From Clostridia bacterium (lineage in GTDB: Bacteria; Bacillota; Clostridia; Oscillospirales; CAG-272), in contig JAFTMP010000020.1 in assembly GCA_017452335.1 (NCBI GenBank), forward strand, positions 1-18,334: a stretch of 18,334 nt of DNA, given 5' to 3'. Below the pieces are notes generated by a model. It was given only the letters and a program-made list of their open reading frames with translations. It was not told the DNA's origin and made no database searches. Within the stretch, counting starts at the first letter, position 1. Each line of letters opens with the position of its first letter. A program made the translations under genes and the position numbers. Positions 1 to 7,855 of the stretch are shown in pieces.

Positions 1-729
1 AAGTTCTTCGGTCAGATCCACGAAAGTTACGGCGGACGCTTGGAGGCAATCGTTTGCGGCGGCGCCAAGCTCAATCCCCAATGCATCCGCGATTTCAGGG
101 CCATCGGCATTGAGATCCAGGAGGGTTACGGCATTACCGAATGCTCGCCCCTGCTTGCCGCCAACCCCATCAACAAAAACAAGGTGGGTTCCGTTGGTCC
201 TGCGGCAAAGGGCGTAACCGTGAAGATCGACAAAGAAAAGCCCCAGGATCCCACCGGTGAGATCCTTGCAAAGGGTCCCAACGTGATGCTTGGATACTTT
301 GAAAACAAGGACGCGACCGATGCCGTATTCACCGAGGACGGGTTCTTCCGCACCGGTGACATCGGATATCTGGACAAGGACGGCTACATCTACATCACGG
401 GAAGAAAGAAGAATATTATCATTTTAAGCAACGGCAAGAATATCTATCCCGAAGAGCTGGAAGAGCACATGGCAGGAAGAGAGCTGTTTGCGGAATACGC
501 CGTTGTGGGCAGAGAAAAGGACGGCGAAGTGACCATCACTGCCGTGATCTACCCCAACTATCCTTTGCTTGAAGGAAAGAGCGAGGAAGAGATCGAAAAC
601 GCCATCAGGGAAGAGTTAAACAACGTGAACCGTACCCTGCCCCAGTACAAGCAGATGCGCGGTCTTGAGATTCGTAAAACCGAGTTTGAAAAAACCACCA
701 GCCGTAAGATCAAGAGACACAAGATCTGA
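1..729 (+). CDS. AMP-forming acyl-CoA/acyl-ACP synthetase, C-terminal part (5' end outside window)
   Basis: The frame is open from base 1, so the gene starts upstream; 242 residues are present. This is the C-terminal third of an ANL-superfamily ligase, which activates a carboxylate as acyl-adenylate and transfers it to CoA or to a carrier protein thiol. Visible motifs, numbered from the window start, are YGITE (43-47) of the adenylate-binding A5 region, then RTGD and GRKKN of motifs A7/A8 that form the hinge to the C-terminal lid, and a terminal SRKIKR containing the lysine expected to catalyse adenylation (A10). The overall look is that of long-chain fatty acid ligases. The next gene, 68 bases downstream, encodes an acyl carrier protein, so acyl-ACP synthetase activity on that protein is a plausible inference. 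Substrate cannot be read from the sequence. The family call is secure. Confidence 0.9.
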   Translation, partial: KFFGQIHESYGGRLEAIVCGGAKLNPQCIRDFRAIGIEIQEGYGITECSPLLAANPINKNKVGSVGPAAKGVTVKIDKEKPQDPTGEILAKGPNVMLGYFENKDATDAVFTEDGFFRTGDIGYLDKDGYIYITGRKKNIIILSNGKNIYPEELEEHMAGRELFAEYAVVGREKDGEVTITAVIYPNYPLLEGKSEEEIENAIREELNNVNRTLPQYKQMRGLEIRKTEFEKTTSRKIKRHKI

Positions 730-797
730 TCTTTTTAAAAAATTTGAATTTCATAGCACCCCCCATAAATATAATTCATGAAAAGAGGAACACTAAA

Positions 798-1031
798 ATG
801 AGCATGTTTGACCGCATTAAAAACGTACTTGTCACCAATCTTCAAATTGATGAAAAGGAGATCACCCCCGAGGCTGAGCTGGTAAACGATCTGGGCATCA
901 ACTCTTTGGAGCTGGCTGACCTGGTTCTCTACTGCGAGGAGGAGTTTGATATCGAGATCGACGACAGCTCCATTCGCAATTTCGTCACCGTTGGCGACGT
1001 AGCAAAATACCTCGAAGGTCTTGCAAAATAA
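798..1031 (+). CDS. Acyl carrier protein
   Basis: A 77-residue acidic protein of acyl carrier protein size. The ATG at 798 is preceded by a GAGGAA ribosome site at 785-790; the frame is open back to 744 but that part lacks a ribosome site and family similarity. The serine that takes 4'-phosphopantetheine lies in the helix-2 motif DLGINSLEL (Ser 34 by my count), so the usual Asp-Ser-Leu is Asn-Ser-Leu here. Conserved surroundings include the acidic helix 2-3 region with EEEFDIEI. It lies between an acyl-CoA/ACP ligase gene and a NERD-like membrane protein gene, with 3 bases to the latter, consistent with one operon. It may be a dedicated carrier for the adjacent ligase rather than the main fatty-acid-synthesis AcpP; that is inference. 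Confidence 0.9.
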   Translation: MSMFDRIKNVLVTNLQIDEKEITPEAELVNDLGINSLELADLVLYCEEEFDIEIDDSSIRNFVTVGDVAKYLEGLAK

Positions 1032-1034
1032 GAA

Positions 1035-1769
1035 ATGAAGTTTTTTACCTCCGTTTATTTCGTTATTTTTCTCTGCATCGCGGGATGCATCGTGGTGTTT
1101 TTTCTCATCAGAGAGATCATCAGAATTCTTTCCATCAACAAGCTGCGCGAGGGCAAAAACAGAGGCGCGGGACACGTTTGCGACCTGCTTGCCGAGCGGT
1201 TCCCCGAAGCGACAGTCTTTAAAAACGTCTACTTTTTGAAGGACGAAGCCACCAAGGAAAACATCAAAAGTGCCTGCGATGTGGTTTACATCAGCAAGGG
1301 CGGTGTACTGCTTCTGACGGTATTTTCCGAAATCGGCACCTATGACAACCCCAAGATCGGCGCTTGGCGCCATCGGTTTATCAATGCCCAAAAAGAAACC
1401 GTTACACTGCAGAAAAACAACCCCTTTGATGCCATGTCCTTTTTTGCAACCGTAGCAGAAAAGTTGATGGTTTCCGAGAACGTTCTCAATCCTTCGGTGA
1501 CCCGTGCAGTGGTCTTTTCGGCAGACTTGGTGGATTTCACCACCGATTATCCCGAATGCTTGACCATCGGTACCCTGTTTGACTATGTGGAAGCGTTTAA
1601 CCGCCGCAAGCATTTCAACGAAAAGGAGTTTGCAAGAGTCAGCGACGCCATCCGCGCCTGCTCCGACTATCTGGAAGCACGTCTTCCCGAGGACAAGAAA
1701 AAACGGGCAGAGCAAGCAAACGCCAAGCCCAAGGCTGTGCGCAGACCCCCCGTTTCCGAAGCAAAATAA
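1035..1769 (+). CDS. Membrane-anchored NERD-like protein, catalytically degenerate
   Basis: A 244-residue protein with one N-terminal membrane segment (about residues 4-26), a short basic stretch, then a soluble domain and a charged, Lys/Pro-rich tail (about 218-244). The soluble part resembles the nuclease-related NERD domain: a Gly-rich start (GAGH, 44-47), a central beta hairpin CDVVYISKGGVLLL (81-94), a single Trp (111) and NNP (128-130) where NERD proteins have NPxxQ. In active-type NERD domains the hairpin carries an acidic residue followed by ExK; here Asp 82 remains, but the ExK position reads Thr-Val-Phe. The Glu of the usual N-terminal GE is also absent. I therefore infer a non-nucleolytic relative. 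The start is 3 bases after the acp stop and the ribosome site is weak, suggesting translational coupling. The family assignment is tentative; the membrane topology is clear. Confidence 0.7.
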   Translation: MKFFTSVYFVIFLCIAGCIVVFFLIREIIRILSINKLREGKNRGAGHVCDLLAERFPEATVFKNVYFLKDEATKENIKSACDVVYISKGGVLLLTVFSEIGTYDNPKIGAWRHRFINAQKETVTLQKNNPFDAMSFFATVAEKLMVSENVLNPSVTRAVVFSADLVDFTTDYPECLTIGTLFDYVEAFNRRKHFNEKEFARVSDAIRACSDYLEARLPEDKKKRAEQANAKPKAVRRPPVSEAK

Positions 1770-1782
1770 GTGCTTTACAGCA

Positions 1783-1829
1783 GTGCGCCACGCTCTTGCC
1801 CGCAAGAGCATGGCGCACCGTTCTTTTTT
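1783..1829 (+). terminator. Rho-independent terminator after the ligase-acp-NERD-like operon
   Basis: The arms GTGCGCCA-C-GCTCTTG (1783-1798) and CAAGAGC-A-TGGCGCAC (1803-1818) pair over 15 base pairs with one C/A mismatch and a 4-base loop. The T-rich run TTCTTTTTT (1821-1829) follows. This is a classic strong intrinsic terminator, 13 bases past the stop codon at 1769. Confidence 0.9.
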
Positions 1830-1863
1830 GAAAAAGATGTTTTTATAAAATTGCGGTTTTCTA

Positions 1864-1892
1864 TTGCATTTCCCACAAAAAAGTGTTATACT
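1864..1892 (+). promoter_or_regulatory. Sigma-A-type promoter for the phosphatidyltransferase gene
   Basis: TTGCAT (1864-1869), a 17-base spacer, and TATACT (1887-1892) form a good housekeeping promoter directly after the upstream terminator and 40 bases before the ATG at 1932. A GAAAGG ribosome site lies at 1917-1922. Confidence 0.75.
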
Positions 1893-1931
1893 GAATATAT
1901 GATTACAATATAGTTTGAAAGGCAAATTGAA

Positions 1932-2609
1932 ATGTTAGGTTTTTACAATTACACCACTTGGCTTACCTACTTAGGGCTGATATGCGGCGTATTTGGCATT
2001 GGCTTTGCCGCTGAGGGACACGAAACGGCGGCGATCGTTTGTTTATGTTTGGCAGGCTTTTTTGATCTCTTTGACGGCAAGGTGGCATCCACCAAAAAGG
2101 ACCGCACCGACGATATGAAGCGCTTTGGTATTCAGATTGACTCGCTGTCCGATCTGATCTGCTTCTGTGTTCTGCCCGCCACCGTGATGCTCTGTCTGCA
2201 AAAGTCAGTCCTGCCCGATGTAAGCGTAAAGTGGTTTTACCCCCTGGCGGCAATTTACGTGCTTGCAGGACTCATCCGCTTGGCATATTTCAACGTTACC
2301 GAGGAAAACCGCCAAAAAACCGAAAAAGGGGTACGCAAGTCCTATAACGGTATCCCCGTCACCACCACTGCCGTGGTCATTCCCTTCTTCTTCGCGGTTT
2401 ACGGCATCGCCAAGTCGATGATGCCCGAGGCAAGTCTGGATCTTGGTTACTTCATTTTCTACTGCGTGGAATTGTTCTTCTTTGCATTCGGATTCCTGTT
2501 TAAGGGCTTTAAGATCCCCAAAATGCACGGAAAGCGGATGCTCATCCCGCTGATCATCGGTGCCGTTGCAGGGATCGCCGTGATCGTTGCCTTCATTTTG
2601 AATAAGTAA
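1932..2609 (+). CDS. pssA: CDP-alcohol phosphatidyltransferase, probably CDP-diacylglycerol-serine O-phosphatidyltransferase
   Basis: A 225-residue polytopic membrane protein with about six hydrophobic segments. It carries the CDP-alcohol phosphatidyltransferase signature: Asp 45, Asp 48-Gly 49, Ala 52, then Gly 66, Asp 70 and Asp 74. The four aspartates bind the metal pair and catalyse transfer of phosphatidate from CDP-diacylglycerol to an alcohol. Overall resemblance is to the short PssA type making phosphatidylserine, the precursor of phosphatidylethanolamine. Odd points: the arginine normally following the alanine (DGxxAR) is Ser 53, and the spacer to the conserved glycine is 12 residues instead of the usual 8-9. 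No psd gene is in view, so serine as acceptor is inferred from family resemblance only. It stands as a single transcription unit with its own promoter and terminator. Confidence 0.8.
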   Translation: MLGFYNYTTWLTYLGLICGVFGIGFAAEGHETAAIVCLCLAGFFDLFDGKVASTKKDRTDDMKRFGIQIDSLSDLICFCVLPATVMLCLQKSVLPDVSVKWFYPLAAIYVLAGLIRLAYFNVTEENRQKTEKGVRKSYNGIPVTTTAVVIPFFFAVYGIAKSMMPEASLDLGYFIFYCVELFFFAFGFLFKGFKIPKMHGKRMLIPLIIGAVAGIAVIVAFILNK

Positions 2610-2624
2610 TTTTATAAAAAAAGC

Positions 2625-2663
2625 ACTGCGTGAGTGTACTTGATCACAAGTCACTCACGCAGT
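2625..2663. terminator. Bidirectional terminator between convergent pssA and the P-type ATPase-like gene
   Basis: A long hairpin has outer arms ACTGCGTGAGTG (2625-2636) and CACTCACGCAGT (2652-2663) and an inner stem ACTTG/CAAGT around a 4-base ATCA loop, with one unpaired T. It is flanked by an A-rich run on the left (2615-2622) and a T-rich stretch on the right (2664-2673), so it can act on both strands. It lies exactly between the two facing stop codons. Confidence 0.9.
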
Positions 2664-2684
2664 ATTTGTTTTATAAAGCTGCCG

Positions 2685-5459
2685 TTATGTCTTTTTTCTT
2701 GACTTTGCCGCCTTCCCGATCAGAGAACGAAGCAGTGCCGTTACGATCAAGAAGAACAGCGGAACTGCCGCCGCCAAAAGAAGAGGCAGCCAGCCCACAA
2801 AGTCTGTGGAGGCTTTGGTGAGCAGGGGAACCAGTGTGAACACCGCCAAAAAAGCAACCGTCAAGAGGGCATACAGCAGATAAGCCCGCCCCAAGTGCAG
2901 TCCCGCACCTGCCGGCTCATCGCTTTTGAGCAGAAGGGTGAGTACCGAGAACTGAAACAGTACCAGGATCACAAAAACGAACGCGCTCAGCGTCTCTTGC
3001 GAAAGAAGCCGATTGTACATCAAGATATTGGATATCAGCACCGTTACGCCGCAAAGCGCCGCACCGATCCCCGCACCCGGAATGATCTGCCGCAGATAGC
3101 CCGCCGCGCGCTTGGGCGCGATCGTCTCATAAAAGGGCACGTAACGCTTGCCCGGTTTTTCAAAGGCAATGACCATCACCGCCCCCAGGTCCACGATCAG
3201 CCCCGAAAGCAGGGCGTGAACGGGAAGCAGATAGGATGTATCGCCCATGGAAAAGAGCAACAGCATCAAGCGGATCACCCCTGTAAAGGAGAGGTAAAAG
3301 AGCAATAGGCGAACATTGCGGTAAATGAAGCGTGCAAAGCGGATCGCCCGCGCCACACCGTTGATCCCGCCCTCCCCGTTTGAGGAAGGGGGCGGAATGA
3401 TCACGTCGGAAAGATGGGTCAGTGCTTGACAGCCTACCCGCCCGGTATCACTTCCCTTTCTTGCAAACACCGGGTCCACTGCAGCGCTGTCTCGCTTTTT
3501 CTCACCGGTCAGCTGCCGCCCCTCCTCCTCGGCAAAGGAGGCGTCCGCCTCGTACATTGCCGAAATAAGAGAAAGCTCCCTGCCTAACACCCCCACCGTG
3601 CAGTGGTATTCTTCCTTTAACAGCTTCACCGCATAGCGCAGTGCATTGCCGTCAAACCCTTCAAAAAGGGTATAATTTTTCAGTTTGATCTTAAAGATCT
3701 CCTCGCTCATTTCGTCAAGCTGTGAATATCTGACAATCTGCCCTTCATCCTTGGCGATGCCCAGCGCTCTTGCATAGTGGCGGTTTTCTTCCGCTTCACC
3801 CGCACAATAGACCGCCACCTTCACGCCTGCGTTTTTTAAGCGCAAAACCTCCTTTGCCGCCTCGGGCAAAAAGGGCTTTTCAATGGCAACAAAGCCTTCG
3901 AAGATCAGATCGCTCTGCGCTTCCACGATTCGTTGCAAATTGTTGTAGCGGTGATTCTTCGTGGCAATCGCCACGGGTTGGCGGTTGTTTCTGGAAAACT
4001 CTCCCGCCAGAGCCAACAGCTCTCCTCTTGCCCCTGCGTCCAAGGGCAAAACTCTTCCTTCTTTATAATATCCCGTACAGCGGTTCAAAATGCTTTTTGC
4101 CTCTCCGCGAAGCACCACCACGTAACCGCCCTTATAGTGCACCAGGGTGGTTTCAAAAAGGCTCCCCTTTTCACCCGCATCCAGGTGCTCCAAAATAGGA
4201 TACTCCTCCTCCAGGCGTTTGCTGTAAAGATCGTACTGCTCACCCGCCTGCAGGATCGTTTCCTGTTGTCTTGTATAAATATTTTCGCTGTTTTGATGCT
4301 TGAGCGCCAACTGCTCCGTGCCGTAAAGACCGGTAGAGATCAGCGCATACCGCAGTACCCGCTCCCCTTCCTTTCCGAGCTGTTGCGTACCAAGGTCCAC
4401 CACACTGCTTCCTTCAAAGATCTCTGCCACTCTGGACATCTGCTCGCACAGCAGAGATTCCAAAGGAACGAGCACCACGTCCAGCTTTGAAAGACGGGGG
4501 AGTGCCGGCGGGTTCTTGATAAACGCACCCTTTTTCTTGTGATCCTTTAGCACGGCATACATACCACAAGCCACGATCACATAAGCAAAAGCAGTATACA
4601 GCTCAGGCATCGACGCCACCGCCACCGAAAGGCTCAGCAGAAACGACTCGATAAGCCGCTCTCCCTCTAAAACTCTTACAAAAGCAGTGATAAACACAGG
4701 AAGAAGCATCAGGACGCCCAGCATGTGGCTCAGCCTTTTTAGATCCTTGATCAGATCCAACTGATGGCAAGCGGCAATGGGTCTGTTTTTGGAAAGCCTG
4801 CACACCATGGTATCAGGACCTGTCTCCACCGCCACCGCCCGCGCCGTGCCGTCAAGCACCACCGTGGAGGCGTACACCATATTGGGCGAGGAACCTCCGG
4901 GGGCAGAACCCGCACGCAGATAGGAAGCGTCCTTCAGGGATGCTTTTTCTGTTTTCACCAAATTGTTTTCCATCACCCGCAAGCCGTCACACTCAAGAAG
5001 TCTTGCATCGCAGGGCACCACGTCTCCCGAGGTGAGCAGGATGATATCGCCCTGCACCACATCCTCCTGGGAGATCACCAGCAGGCGCCCCGAGCGGATG
5101 ACCTTTGCCGTGGGCAGCGAACGGCTGCCCAGGTCCTCCAACACCCGCTGTGCCTTTATATAGGAAAAGATGGAAATGGCATAGTTGGCAACGAGAAGCA
5201 CCAGCATTGCCAGCGCACTCATGTCTCGGTTAAAGATCAGCGCAAGCAGAGCCGCCGCCAAGAGTAAAATGGCAGTTAGATCAGAGAGCACCTGTATAAG
5301 ATAACTGCGCACGGGCGCTTTGATCACCGGATAAATGGTGTTTTTTCCATCATCCTTGCGTCTGCGAAAGGCTTCTTTTCCCGATAACCCCTTGTAGGGG
5401 TCGCTTTCCAAGATCCGCAACACCTCCGCGGCAGAGGATTCATGCCATCTGTGTCTCAC
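2685..5459 (-). CDS. P-type ATPase-fold protein with all catalytic motifs replaced (pseudo-ATPase)
   Basis: A 924-residue uninterrupted frame, normal length for a P2 (calcium-type) ATPase. The GTG start at 5459 is chosen because an AGGAGG site lies 6 bases upstream. The domain order is intact: N-terminal cation-ATPase segment (about 1-55), membrane pair (55-100), actuator domain (110-225), membrane pair (245-305), P/N domains (320-700) and C-terminal membrane segments (710-910). Every hallmark of the phosphorylation cycle is altered. DKTGT aligns with PLESL (332-336), so the phosphorylated Asp is Pro 332. TGES aligns with VKTE (168-171). The P-domain DPPR reads KPFL (528-531). GDGVND aligns with GRELSL (626-631). 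The N-domain KGA is RGE (451-453). In helix 4 the Pro-Glu (285-286) is kept but PEGLP is lost, and Asp 757 survives in helix 6. ATP-driven transport is therefore unlikely; a sensing, scaffolding or channel role is conjecture. It starts 37 bases after clpE and is probably co-transcribed with it. Confidence 0.88.
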   Translation of the reverse strand: MRHRWHESSAAEVLRILESDPYKGLSGKEAFRRRKDDGKNTIYPVIKAPVRSYLIQVLSDLTAILLLAAALLALIFNRDMSALAMLVLLVANYAISIFSYIKAQRVLEDLGSRSLPTAKVIRSGRLLVISQEDVVQGDIILLTSGDVVPCDARLLECDGLRVMENNLVKTEKASLKDASYLRAGSAPGGSSPNMVYASTVVLDGTARAVAVETGPDTMVCRLSKNRPIAACHQLDLIKDLKRLSHMLGVLMLLPVFITAFVRVLEGERLIESFLLSLSVAVASMPELYTAFAYVIVACGMYAVLKDHKKKGAFIKNPPALPRLSKLDVVLVPLESLLCEQMSRVAEIFEGSSVVDLGTQQLGKEGERVLRYALISTGLYGTEQLALKHQNSENIYTRQQETILQAGEQYDLYSKRLEEEYPILEHLDAGEKGSLFETTLVHYKGGYVVVLRGEAKSILNRCTGYYKEGRVLPLDAGARGELLALAGEFSRNNRQPVAIATKNHRYNNLQRIVEAQSDLIFEGFVAIEKPFLPEAAKEVLRLKNAGVKVAVYCAGEAEENRHYARALGIAKDEGQIVRYSQLDEMSEEIFKIKLKNYTLFEGFDGNALRYAVKLLKEEYHCTVGVLGRELSLISAMYEADASFAEEEGRQLTGEKKRDSAAVDPVFARKGSDTGRVGCQALTHLSDVIIPPPSSNGEGGINGVARAIRFARFIYRNVRLLLFYLSFTGVIRLMLLLFSMGDTSYLLPVHALLSGLIVDLGAVMVIAFEKPGKRYVPFYETIAPKRAAGYLRQIIPGAGIGAALCGVTVLISNILMYNRLLSQETLSAFVFVILVLFQFSVLTLLLKSDEPAGAGLHLGRAYLLYALLTVAFLAVFTLVPLLTKASTDFVGWLPLLLAAAVPLFFLIVTALLRSLIGKAAKSRKKT

Positions 5460-5496
5460 TCTATCCCTCCTTCCTCTTCACGATGCGGATGGTTTC

Positions 5497-7809
5497 TTAA
5501 AGACAAACGATCTGCAGCGCGCCGTCTTGCTCATCAAGATGAATGGCTGTGATCTGCTTTGCATAGGAGCCGATGATCTTGGAGGCGATCTCGTCCTCCA
5601 CGTTCTTTTGAATATATCTTCTCATATTCCGCGCACCGTACTTCACGGAATAGGAGTTCTTTGCCACATACTGCGCGGCAGACTCGGTGTAGTTTAAAGT
5701 AATTCCCCGATCGGAAAGCACCTCGGCAAGCTGATTCAGCATGATCTTCGCAATAGATGCAAAATCCTGCTCGTTTAGCTGTCGGAAGGTGATGATCTCG
5801 TCCACGCGGTTTAAAAACTCGGGGCGTAAGAACTGTTCCAGTGCCCGCTGGGTCTTGTCAGCAGACTGCTCGTTGGTCGTTTTTCCAAAGCCCGCGGTAC
5901 CCGAAGCAAGGGACGCACCTGCATTGGTGGTCATCACGATCACCGTATTTTCAAAGTTCACTTGTCTGCCCTGGGCATCGGTCACTCTGCCGTCGTCCAA
6001 GATCTGCAGAAGAATATTGAGCACGTCGGGATGTGCCTTTTCGATCTCGTCAAAGAGCACCACCGAATAGGGCTTTCTTCTGATCTTTTCGGTAAGCTGA
6101 CCCGCGTCGTCGTATCCCACGTATCCGGGAGGTGCTCCGATAATTCTGGAAACGGAGTGCTTTTCCATAAACTCGGTCATATCCAGACGGATGAGCGTTT
6201 CGGGCGAATCAAATAACTGGTCTGCCAGCGTTTTCACCAGCTCCGTTTTACCCACACCGGTGGGACCTGCAAAAATGAAGGACACCGGCTTCTTTTTATA
6301 GGAAATGCCCGCACGACTTCTCTTGATGGCTCTCACCACCGCGTCTACCGCTTCCTCTTGACCTACGATGCGCTCCTTAATGCGTGCACCCAGGCGGTCG
6401 ATCTTCTCATATTCTAACTCGGTAATGCTGGAGGCGGGAATTCCCGTCCACACCTCAATCACCCGTGCAAGCTCCTCGGTAGTGAGGATCACCTTTTTCT
6501 GCTCTGCACGCAGACGGGCAAGGCTCTCTTCGGTAGCCAACTGCTTTTGCTTGTTTTCGGCAAGGGCTCTGTACTTCTCGGCAGTTGCTTCGTCGTTTTC
6601 AGGCTCTGCACCCTCCAGCTCCTCCTGCTCTTTAATCAGCGTTGCCATCTGCTCCTCTGCCTCGGTCAGCTCCTTTAAGCAGGGAGAGTTGATGGAAAGA
6701 TATGCGCCCGCCTCATCCAGCAAGTCGATCGCCTTATCGGGCAGATACCGATCGGTGATATACCGCTCGGAAAGAACGGTGGCTCTCCGAAGGATTTCAT
6801 CGGGCACGGTAATTCTGTGGAAGTCCTCGTAGCGCTGCTTGATGCCGCAGAGGATCTTCACCGTGGCATCAATACTGGGCTCCTCCACGATGATGGGCTG
6901 GAAGCGCCGCTCCAGCGCCGCGTCCTTTTCGATATACTTTCTGTATTCGGCAAGGGTGGTGGCGCCGATCACCTGGATCTCACCTCTTGACAGCGCGGGC
7001 TTTAAGATGTTCGCCGCGTTCATACCGCCCTCGGCATCTCCCGCGCCCACAATGCTGTGCACCTCGTCAATGACCAAGATCACGTTTCCAAGAGCACGCA
7101 CCTCTTCAATGAGCCCCTTGATGCGGGCTTCAAACTGTCCGCGAAACTGGGTTCCTGCCACAATGGCAGTGAGATCCACCAAATGCACTTCCTTGTTCTT
7201 CAATTTATAAGGAACCTCGCCCGAAACGATCCGTTGGGCAAGTGCCTCTGCAATGGCAGTCTTACCCACACCGGGCTCGCCGATGAGACAGGGATTGTTC
7301 TTTTGGTGACGGCAAAGGATCTCCACAAGGCGTGCAAACTCCCGCTCTCTTCCGATCACCTTGCCAAGCTCCCCTTTTCTTGCCTTGTCGGTCAAGTCTC
7401 TGCAGTAAAGGGAGAGGTACTGTCTGTTTTTGTCTTCCTTCTTTTTCTTGTTCTTCCCCTTTTCCTCTTTTCTTCCGTCGGAAGAGGAGGATGAGGAGCT
7501 GTTTTGCACGGGCAGACCTCCAAACAGCTTTCTAAAATCAATGGGAGGCGTATGACTGCTCTGATCCTCCCCCTCCTCGGGAAGCATCAGATCGCCCGAT
7601 TCCAACATCTCGGTCATTTCCATGTCCATACGCTCGATATCCTCATCGGTCAGACCCATTTTTTCCATAATGTCGTCCACCGGCTTTAAACCCAGCTCCT
7701 TGGCACATTTTAAGCAAATACCCTCATTGATCGTTTCGTTTTGCTCCATTCGGGTAATAAAGATCACAGCAGGACGCTTCTTGCATCTTGCACATACCTT
7801 CAAATTCAT
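5497..7809 (-). CDS. clpE: ClpE-like AAA+ unfoldase with N-terminal zinc finger
   Basis: A 770-residue Clp/HSP100 ATPase that unfolds proteins, normally for ClpP. It lacks the Clp_N double repeat of ClpC/ClpB and begins with a four-cysteine zinc finger (Cys 6, 9, 32, 35), as in ClpE. Next come an acidic region, a seven-serine run (104-110) and a Lys-rich linker (113-127). AAA module 1 has Walker A GEPGVGKT (177-184), Walker B with Asp-Glu 248-249 and arginine residues 301-302. A short coiled-coil middle domain (about 378-440) follows. AAA module 2 has GPTGVGKT (515-522), Walker B FDE (586-588) and sensor-2 GAR (725-727). AGF at 639-641 may be the ClpP-docking loop. The upstream DUF5711-like gene ends 46 bases earlier; an AAGGAA ribosome site is present. 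I see no CtsR operator in the short leader. No clpP, ctsR or mcsA gene is in the window. Confidence 0.88.
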   Translation of the reverse strand: MNLKVCARCKKRPAVIFITRMEQNETINEGICLKCAKELGLKPVDDIMEKMGLTDEDIERMDMEMTEMLESGDLMLPEEGEDQSSHTPPIDFRKLFGGLPVQNSSSSSSSDGRKEEKGKNKKKKEDKNRQYLSLYCRDLTDKARKGELGKVIGREREFARLVEILCRHQKNNPCLIGEPGVGKTAIAEALAQRIVSGEVPYKLKNKEVHLVDLTAIVAGTQFRGQFEARIKGLIEEVRALGNVILVIDEVHSIVGAGDAEGGMNAANILKPALSRGEIQVIGATTLAEYRKYIEKDAALERRFQPIIVEEPSIDATVKILCGIKQRYEDFHRITVPDEILRRATVLSERYITDRYLPDKAIDLLDEAGAYLSINSPCLKELTEAEEQMATLIKEQEELEGAEPENDEATAEKYRALAENKQKQLATEESLARLRAEQKKVILTTEELARVIEVWTGIPASSITELEYEKIDRLGARIKERIVGQEEAVDAVVRAIKRSRAGISYKKKPVSFIFAGPTGVGKTELVKTLADQLFDSPETLIRLDMTEFMEKHSVSRIIGAPPGYVGYDDAGQLTEKIRRKPYSVVLFDEIEKAHPDVLNILLQILDDGRVTDAQGRQVNFENTVIVMTTNAGASLASGTAGFGKTTNEQSADKTQRALEQFLRPEFLNRVDEIITFRQLNEQDFASIAKIMLNQLAEVLSDRGITLNYTESAAQYVAKNSYSVKYGARNMRRYIQKNVEDEIASKIIGSYAKQITAIHLDEQDGALQIVCL

Positions 7810-7855
7810 CTATCTCATTCCTTTCTTCCAAATTCTATCGTATCCGCAGCCACGC

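Noticed and set aside
744..775. Possible promoter before acp (TTGAAT at 744 and TATAAT at 770)
   Set aside because: The spacer is 20 bases, too long for a normal sigma-A promoter, and the upstream ligase reads into acp without a terminator. A weak internal promoter is not excluded.
735..1925. A 396-codon open frame on the minus strand covering the acp and NERD-like genes
   Set aside because: It is antisense to two plus-strand genes with ribosome sites, crosses the terminator and promoter regions, and its translation has no recognisable domain; it is a by-product of codon bias.
3933..4490. A 185-codon plus-strand frame inside the P-type ATPase-like gene
   Set aside because: It is antisense to the conserved P/N domain coding region and shows no ribosome site or domain.
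2685..5459. Calling the P-type ATPase-like gene a pseudogene
   Set aside because: There is no stop codon, frameshift or deletion over 924 codons, and a strong ribosome site precedes the GTG start; the damage is confined to catalytic motifs.
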